DNA of 64,000 nucleotides from Nothopassalora personata (taxonomy: Eukaryota > Ascomycota > Dothideomycetes > Mycosphaerellales > Mycosphaerellaceae), in the NCBI GenBank assembly GCA_033816765.1, contig CM066293.1, positions 2,418,001-2,482,000 on the forward strand. Direction: 5' to 3'. The stretch's first letter is position 1. Every line of letters starts with the position of its first letter. Both the position numbers and the translations under genes were made by a program. The notes under the pieces are model-generated. The model saw only the letters and a list, made by a program, of their open reading frames with translations, was not told where the DNA came from and ran no database searches. Positions 59,776-64,000 of the stretch are shown piece by piece.

Positions 59776-62700
59776 ATGCGCTTCCAATGGCTCCACGTCG
59801 ACATGCAGCGACGCGGCAGCCCTCGCAGACGTCTGGAGAAGAGAAACCGTAACGATGCGGTCGTCAGCAAGCCGCCTGCCAAGATGCAACGACAGAAGAC
59901 GAGCGACGCGCTGCCCCAGGTGTCGCCGCGCTCCGAGAACATCATCCAGCGAACATTTGGTCTGAATGGCGGTGGTGGCGATGGCGGTGGTGGTGGTGGT
60001 GGTGGTGGTGGTGGTGGTGGTGAGCAGGCAGAAGAGATGAGAGGCCACAGGCGTACCGAGACAGCGCCAACCGTGGTGGGCAAGCAGAGCGAGGACAGCA
60101 GCGAGCAGCACCACAACCATGGCCATTCGCGAAACTTCACCGTGGGCAACGTCGGTGCAGGAGGAACGCTTTACCTCAAGCCGACTCGTGTGCCACCCAA
60201 TTTCACGTATGCACCGGCGACACCTACAACGTCCGATGGTTCTGTATCTATGTATTCACAGGGCCCTTTGTTGCGAGAAAGCAACGCCTCTGGCACCTGG
60301 ACGCCGCGGATAGCCCGCGGACGAAGCACAGCCATGGGCCAACTGCTTGGCGCTCCTCCGCTGAGTCTCGCGAATAACACCAATCGACCGTTCGCAACAC
60401 GGTCACACTCTTGTTCGACCGCCGACGACCACTTACGAACGACCTTGTACGATGCCAATGAGTTCAACTTACCTCAGGACGACGATGAGATTCCCACGAG
60501 GCGACGCAGAAGTGGCTCTGCTGCTGAATTACCACGACATGAGCTCGATGTGCACATTCCGCACTACCGACTGGGCACGCCACGCTTCAGCGATCGAGGA
60601 ACGGCATACCTGCACTACTCGATGGCCACCAATTCGACTGTGCCAAGCTCAGTACTTTCGAGAGCTGAATATGACAAGCTGTTCCCGATCCCACCTGGGC
60701 GAGGGCTCAGCTTCTACTCGCATCTGTCACAAGCTGAAATGCCGCCTTTCTTACGCGCTTCGGGTCACTACAGCGTGGACGGCACTCCTTCTACCGGGAC
60801 TCCAGTCGCTTCCGCCAGGCTCTCGATGTCACACGCCATCACACCTGAGCTTTTCCATCGGCTGGAGGCCAACCTTCACGATCCTCGCGTGGTCCACTAT
60901 CATCCGACGAGTGGGCGCATAGTAGCAGCTACCCCGGCGCGACTTATTGCGCAGATCACTTCACCTCAGTTCCTTGACTACGAGCTTCTAGCCGACTTCT
61001 TCTTGACGTTCCGCTGCTTCATGTCGAGCCAAAATGTCCTCGAGTTTCTGTTCGCCCGTATGCGTTGGGCATTTCTTGGCGGAACTGACGGAGGCCGCAT
61101 TGCCAGAGTCCGGACATTTGTCGCAATACGGCATTGGATCCTCAATTACTTCCAAGACGATTTCTTCCCAGATGCCATGCTTCGACAAAGCTTCTGTGAC
61201 TTGGTCAACCATTTGGCGATATGTCTGCGCCAACGTCCGGATAAAGGTGGAGGAGACATCAACATCATTGGCGAGCTCAAGAAATGTTGGCGGCGTACTT
61301 GTGCACTGTACTGGCCGAACCATCCAGATGCACATATCACGTCGCCGGACAAAGACATTGTGGCTGGTGGCCTACCTGATCCTTCAGTACCAGCAGCACC
61401 TTCGGCGTTGAGTCTACCTCTCAGTTTCCGACGCACGACCGCACGAGCCTCCATCTTCGAGATTGAACAAATTCAATTGCCTAACGAGCCAAAAACAGTG
61501 AACTGGGGTAATCTTGCCCAAGTAGAAACTAACGGGCCGAGTGCTCGCTCTACAGTCTCAACTCGGATAGCCAGCCTCCCAGTTTCTGCGACGAGCGAGC
61601 AGAGTCTGGAAGTGCTGTCTTGCTCCATACCGTTCCTGTTTAAGAGCCTCCGTCCTTCGGCTCGTGCGAGAACAAAGCCGCCTGCAGCCCCTAGACATGT
61701 GGATATCGAGGAAGAGATCAAGGAAGAACCAGAGACCAGCAAGAAGCCCAAGAGGCCGACGCACGGCCACAAGAGGAGCGGCAGCTTTTCCGATGCTATG
61801 AGGGACAAGCGTACGCCGTTGTCTTCGCCAAGAGCGGACACCATTGAGTTGAAAGACCTGCCCTCTTATGCAGTGACAGGTGGTCTCGTGCGTGGTTTGG
61901 TGCTGATACCTGCAACAGCGAAGGTAGACAACAACATACCTGTGACACCAGGGCCTCCAGGCCCTGAATTGACCGAAGCTCGTCTACACGGCCACAACAA
62001 AGGACATTTTGAGCAAGGTCAGAGTATGGCTGTGAAGAAGTTTGTGGGCGAGGTCAAGCGGGCTTTGAGCACTCGTAAGGCGAGCAGTGAATCACCCGCA
62101 CGTAGCGATGGTTCCGGCTCGGGTGGATCTCGAAGTACAGTACGCGGTCGCGTGCGTGTTGCGAGAAAGCCGCAACCCGATTGGCAACAGCTGCCTGGAC
62201 CCGATCGACTCGATGTCCTGGGCTTGACTGTGGAGAACACCTTTCAGGACTCGCTTGACATGGCTCATCAAGAAAGAGCGCAACGCGAACGAGCTTTGAC
62301 CGAAGACAAACTTTCTGAAAGGACTCACGAAGGCTTTAGCACGCCGCTAGTCGAACATGACGACAAAAATGACCTGAATGAACAGGCAGCCCAGGAGAAG
62401 TATTACAGGGAGAAGGCTCTGCCTCAGACGCCGCGCGCTGAGACACCTCGACCTGCTACCGCCCGCAAGACTACTTCAGAGTTAGCGAAGAAGCGTCCTG
62501 AATCGGTGGAAGTCATGGACTTCGGTCGCTATAATAGTCAGCTGAACAGTCAAGTCACCACCCGCAGCCGATCAATTGTGATTGTCGACGCTACTGGTGC
62601 ACCTGAGCTACCAGTCATGTCTGGTGGGTTAGGCCATTCCTTCAGCTCGACTTCGACCGACATGATGCCGGTACCTTTATTCCGAGACAAGCATGACCGA

Positions 62701-64000
62701 CCGCCTGTACCACCGGTCCCGAATCAATTCACGAAGGACTACGCTGGAGTCGGAGCGGCCGCAGCCGCAGCATCGAGCGCTTACGAAAGTCGTTGGGCGT
62801 CCTCTATTGACGACGGGCGGACCTCTGACCAGAGGATGCATGACTTGCTGACAACGCCAAACGCTTGGGAAATGGACTACGGCAGCAAAGCCGGCAGCCA
62901 AAAGTCAGGGGACGCAAAGCCGCGGAAATCGTCTTCGGTGTTCGATTCAACACGATTCCAGATGTCGCCTCTCCCTCAACAATTACGCAGGATACCCGGC
63001 GGCGATCTGAAGCATGCCAACCACGTGAAGTCACTCGAGATGGGGATCAGACCTCAGTCTGCAGGGACCAATTCTACAGCGTCGCGAAGCTACGCGCGCT
63101 CGAGATGGCTGTCGCTGACCTCGGACGGAAGTATAGTGCAGCCAGATCTGCCTCCAGAGATCAGGAGATCAGTATCATTGCTCGACACGCCTTCATCGGC
63201 GCAAATTCTTCGGGCGTCTTTCGAGGAAGAGGCCAAACGATTGAAAGGGATTCCTGACGACATCAACAATGAGGGTGGCATCGAGGATGCTCTGTTGAAG
63301 CTTGAGGGTAAGATACCAAGCCCAGCGACTAGCGAAAACCAATCGGCCTCATCATCCGAGAAGCGGCCCACGCCAATCGACGACCCCTCGAGACAGGACG
63401 CCACGTCGGAGAAGCACGAAACGCCAGTGGTCGTGGAGACCCCCGAAAGGTACTCGACACCAGTCGGCGCCAGTGACAGCGCTGATGATGAACACACACC
63501 GACCGAGGACCGTGCGCTGAAGCCCTCGCCTCTGCAATCACATCCATCGACTTCGCCTTTGCAGTCCCACCCGGTCGCATCACCTTTGCGATCGAATCCA
63601 TATATTTCACCTTTGCAGTCTCACCCAGTGGCGTCTCCATTGCAATCGCATCCGCTTGAGCCACCTCCGAGGCTGAAGGAGATGCCAAGTGGAGAGGTCA
63701 AGATGACTTATGTGCCGCACTCTGGTCAAGAGTCTTCGACAAGGAACGGCAGTGGCAGCAGTCCAACGGTCACCGAGACACAGGGAGCCAGTATCTACCA
63801 CCTTTCGGGTTCAGGTATACTGTCGACGAGCTCTCAAACAGAATATCCCCTTCCGAGCTTCCCTGCAGAGTGGCCATCAGGTGCGATGGCTTCATCCACA
63901 TCAGTTCTGCCGACGGAACCATGTCTGAGTAGGTATCCAGTTCCTGATCCATACGACAGAGCAGATTCCCCGGAGTCCTTCCCGTACGAGCGAAAGCCAG
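59776..64000 (+). CDS. LTE1: LTE1-type guanine nucleotide exchange factor, 3' partial
   Basis: Activator of a Ras-like GTPase in the mitotic exit network (Tem1 in yeast). One frame is open from 59776 past the window end, at least 1408 codons with no intron needed. The ATG at 59776 follows a stop at 59749; a second ATG at 59803 (MQRRGSPRRRLEKRN) is as likely. The N-terminus carries RQKTSDALPQVSPRSENIIQRTFG, a Gly run (GGT repeat, 59968-60021), and FTVGNVGAGGTLYLKP. The RasGEF N-terminal domain is at residues about 365-480 (VVHYHPTSGRIVAATPARL, DYELLADFFLTFRCFMSS, VRTFVAIRHWILNYF). A long disordered Ser/Pro/Thr-rich middle follows, with SPLQSHP repeats at about 63540-63660. The catalytic RasGEF domain lies beyond the window. 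Confidence 0.9.
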   Translation, partial: MRFQWLHVDMQRRGSPRRRLEKRNRNDAVVSKPPAKMQRQKTSDALPQVSPRSENIIQRTFGLNGGGGDGGGGGGGGGGGGGEQAEEMRGHRRTETAPTVVGKQSEDSSEQHHNHGHSRNFTVGNVGAGGTLYLKPTRVPPNFTYAPATPTTSDGSVSMYSQGPLLRESNASGTWTPRIARGRSTAMGQLLGAPPLSLANNTNRPFATRSHSCSTADDHLRTTLYDANEFNLPQDDDEIPTRRRRSGSAAELPRHELDVHIPHYRLGTPRFSDRGTAYLHYSMATNSTVPSSVLSRAEYDKLFPIPPGRGLSFYSHLSQAEMPPFLRASGHYSVDGTPSTGTPVASARLSMSHAITPELFHRLEANLHDPRVVHYHPTSGRIVAATPARLIAQITSPQFLDYELLADFFLTFRCFMSSQNVLEFLFARMRWAFLGGTDGGRIARVRTFVAIRHWILNYFQDDFFPDAMLRQSFCDLVNHLAICLRQRPDKGGGDINIIGELKKCWRRTCALYWPNHPDAHITSPDKDIVAGGLPDPSVPAAPSALSLPLSFRRTTARASIFEIEQIQLPNEPKTVNWGNLAQVETNGPSARSTVSTRIASLPVSATSEQSLEVLSCSIPFLFKSLRPSARARTKPPAAPRHVDIEEEIKEEPETSKKPKRPTHGHKRSGSFSDAMRDKRTPLSSPRADTIELKDLPSYAVTGGLVRGLVLIPATAKVDNNIPVTPGPPGPELTEARLHGHNKGHFEQGQSMAVKKFVGEVKRALSTRKASSESPARSDGSGSGGSRSTVRGRVRVARKPQPDWQQLPGPDRLDVLGLTVENTFQDSLDMAHQERAQRERALTEDKLSERTHEGFSTPLVEHDDKNDLNEQAAQEKYYREKALPQTPRAETPRPATARKTTSELAKKRPESVEVMDFGRYNSQLNSQVTTRSRSIVIVDATGAPELPVMSGGLGHSFSSTSTDMMPVPLFRDKHDRPPVPPVPNQFTKDYAGVGAAAAAASSAYESRWASSIDDGRTSDQRMHDLLTTPNAWEMDYGSKAGSQKSGDAKPRKSSSVFDSTRFQMSPLPQQLRRIPGGDLKHANHVKSLEMGIRPQSAGTNSTASRSYARSRWLSLTSDGSIVQPDLPPEIRRSVSLLDTPSSAQILRASFEEEAKRLKGIPDDINNEGGIEDALLKLEGKIPSPATSENQSASSSEKRPTPIDDPSRQDATSEKHETPVVVETPERYSTPVGASDSADDEHTPTEDRALKPSPLQSHPSTSPLQSHPVASPLRSNPYISPLQSHPVASPLQSHPLEPPPRLKEMPSGEVKMTYVPHSGQESSTRNGSGSSPTVTETQGASIYHLSGSGILSTSSQTEYPLPSFPAEWPSGAMASSTSVLPTEPCLSRYPVPDPYDRADSPESFPYERKP

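Noticed and set aside
59646..60149. Minus-strand frame with Pro or Thr runs
   Set aside because: It is the reverse complement of the Gly run in LTE1; the plus strand has the conserved LTE1 N-terminus.

Overview
The window is nuclear DNA of a filamentous ascomycete (Pezizomycotina), most likely a Dothideomycete; that class is an inference. The evidence is short GT-AG introns of about 50-60 nt, an ER enzyme ending in HDEL, typical ascomycete genes (LTE1, GapA-type RasGAP, VMA12, COQ1, CHL1, Mis14, a phiA-type wall protein), and a repeat block degraded by C:G to T:A change that turns Trp and Gln codons into TAG/TAA, the mark of repeat-induced point mutation (RIP).

Layout. 1-7.7 kb: the 3' end of UGGT, a small secreted wall-type protein, the kinetochore gene mis14 and a four-exon gene for a conserved small protein. 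7.9-33.9 kb: a 26-kb transposon block with partly matching inverted repeats at its edges. It holds a RIP-degraded RecQ-like helicase, a RIP-degraded plus-strand gag, and a RIP-degraded minus-strand Ty3/gypsy element. That old element has been split by three later insertions: two intact gypsy elements (7.69 and 7.38 kb, each with matching LTRs and a 5-bp target duplication) and a 348-bp solo LTR. A second solo LTR sits near 8.3 kb. 34-64 kb: RasGAP, a secreted effector-like gene, CHL1, VMA12, COQ1, an AVO2-like ankyrin gene, a GT2 glycosyltransferase, a short-chain dehydrogenase, a GMC oxidoreductase pseudogene, RPL42 (eL42), an ABM-domain gene and the 5' part of LTE1.

The most notable biology is in the two intact retrotransposons. 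Each ends gag with a canonical -1 slippery heptamer (GGGAAAT or GGGAAAC), and pol lies in the -1 frame. Each also has, exactly two bases inside the 5' LTR, a 9-base primer-binding site that is a perfect complement of a segment inside its own LTR. That is the layout expected for Tf1-type self-priming rather than tRNA priming. The two families share almost no LTR sequence beyond their ends, yet keep the same geometry. Both look very recent and untouched by RIP, although they sit inside a heavily RIP-mutated host element.

The single-copy genes are mostly housekeeping: ER glycoprotein quality control (UGGT), V-ATPase assembly in the ER (VMA12), ubiquinone side-chain synthesis (COQ1), sister-chromatid cohesion (CHL1), kinetochore (mis14), Ras and mitotic-exit GTPase control (RasGAP, LTE1) and translation (RPL42). 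VMA12 and COQ1 are divergent over about 250 bp.
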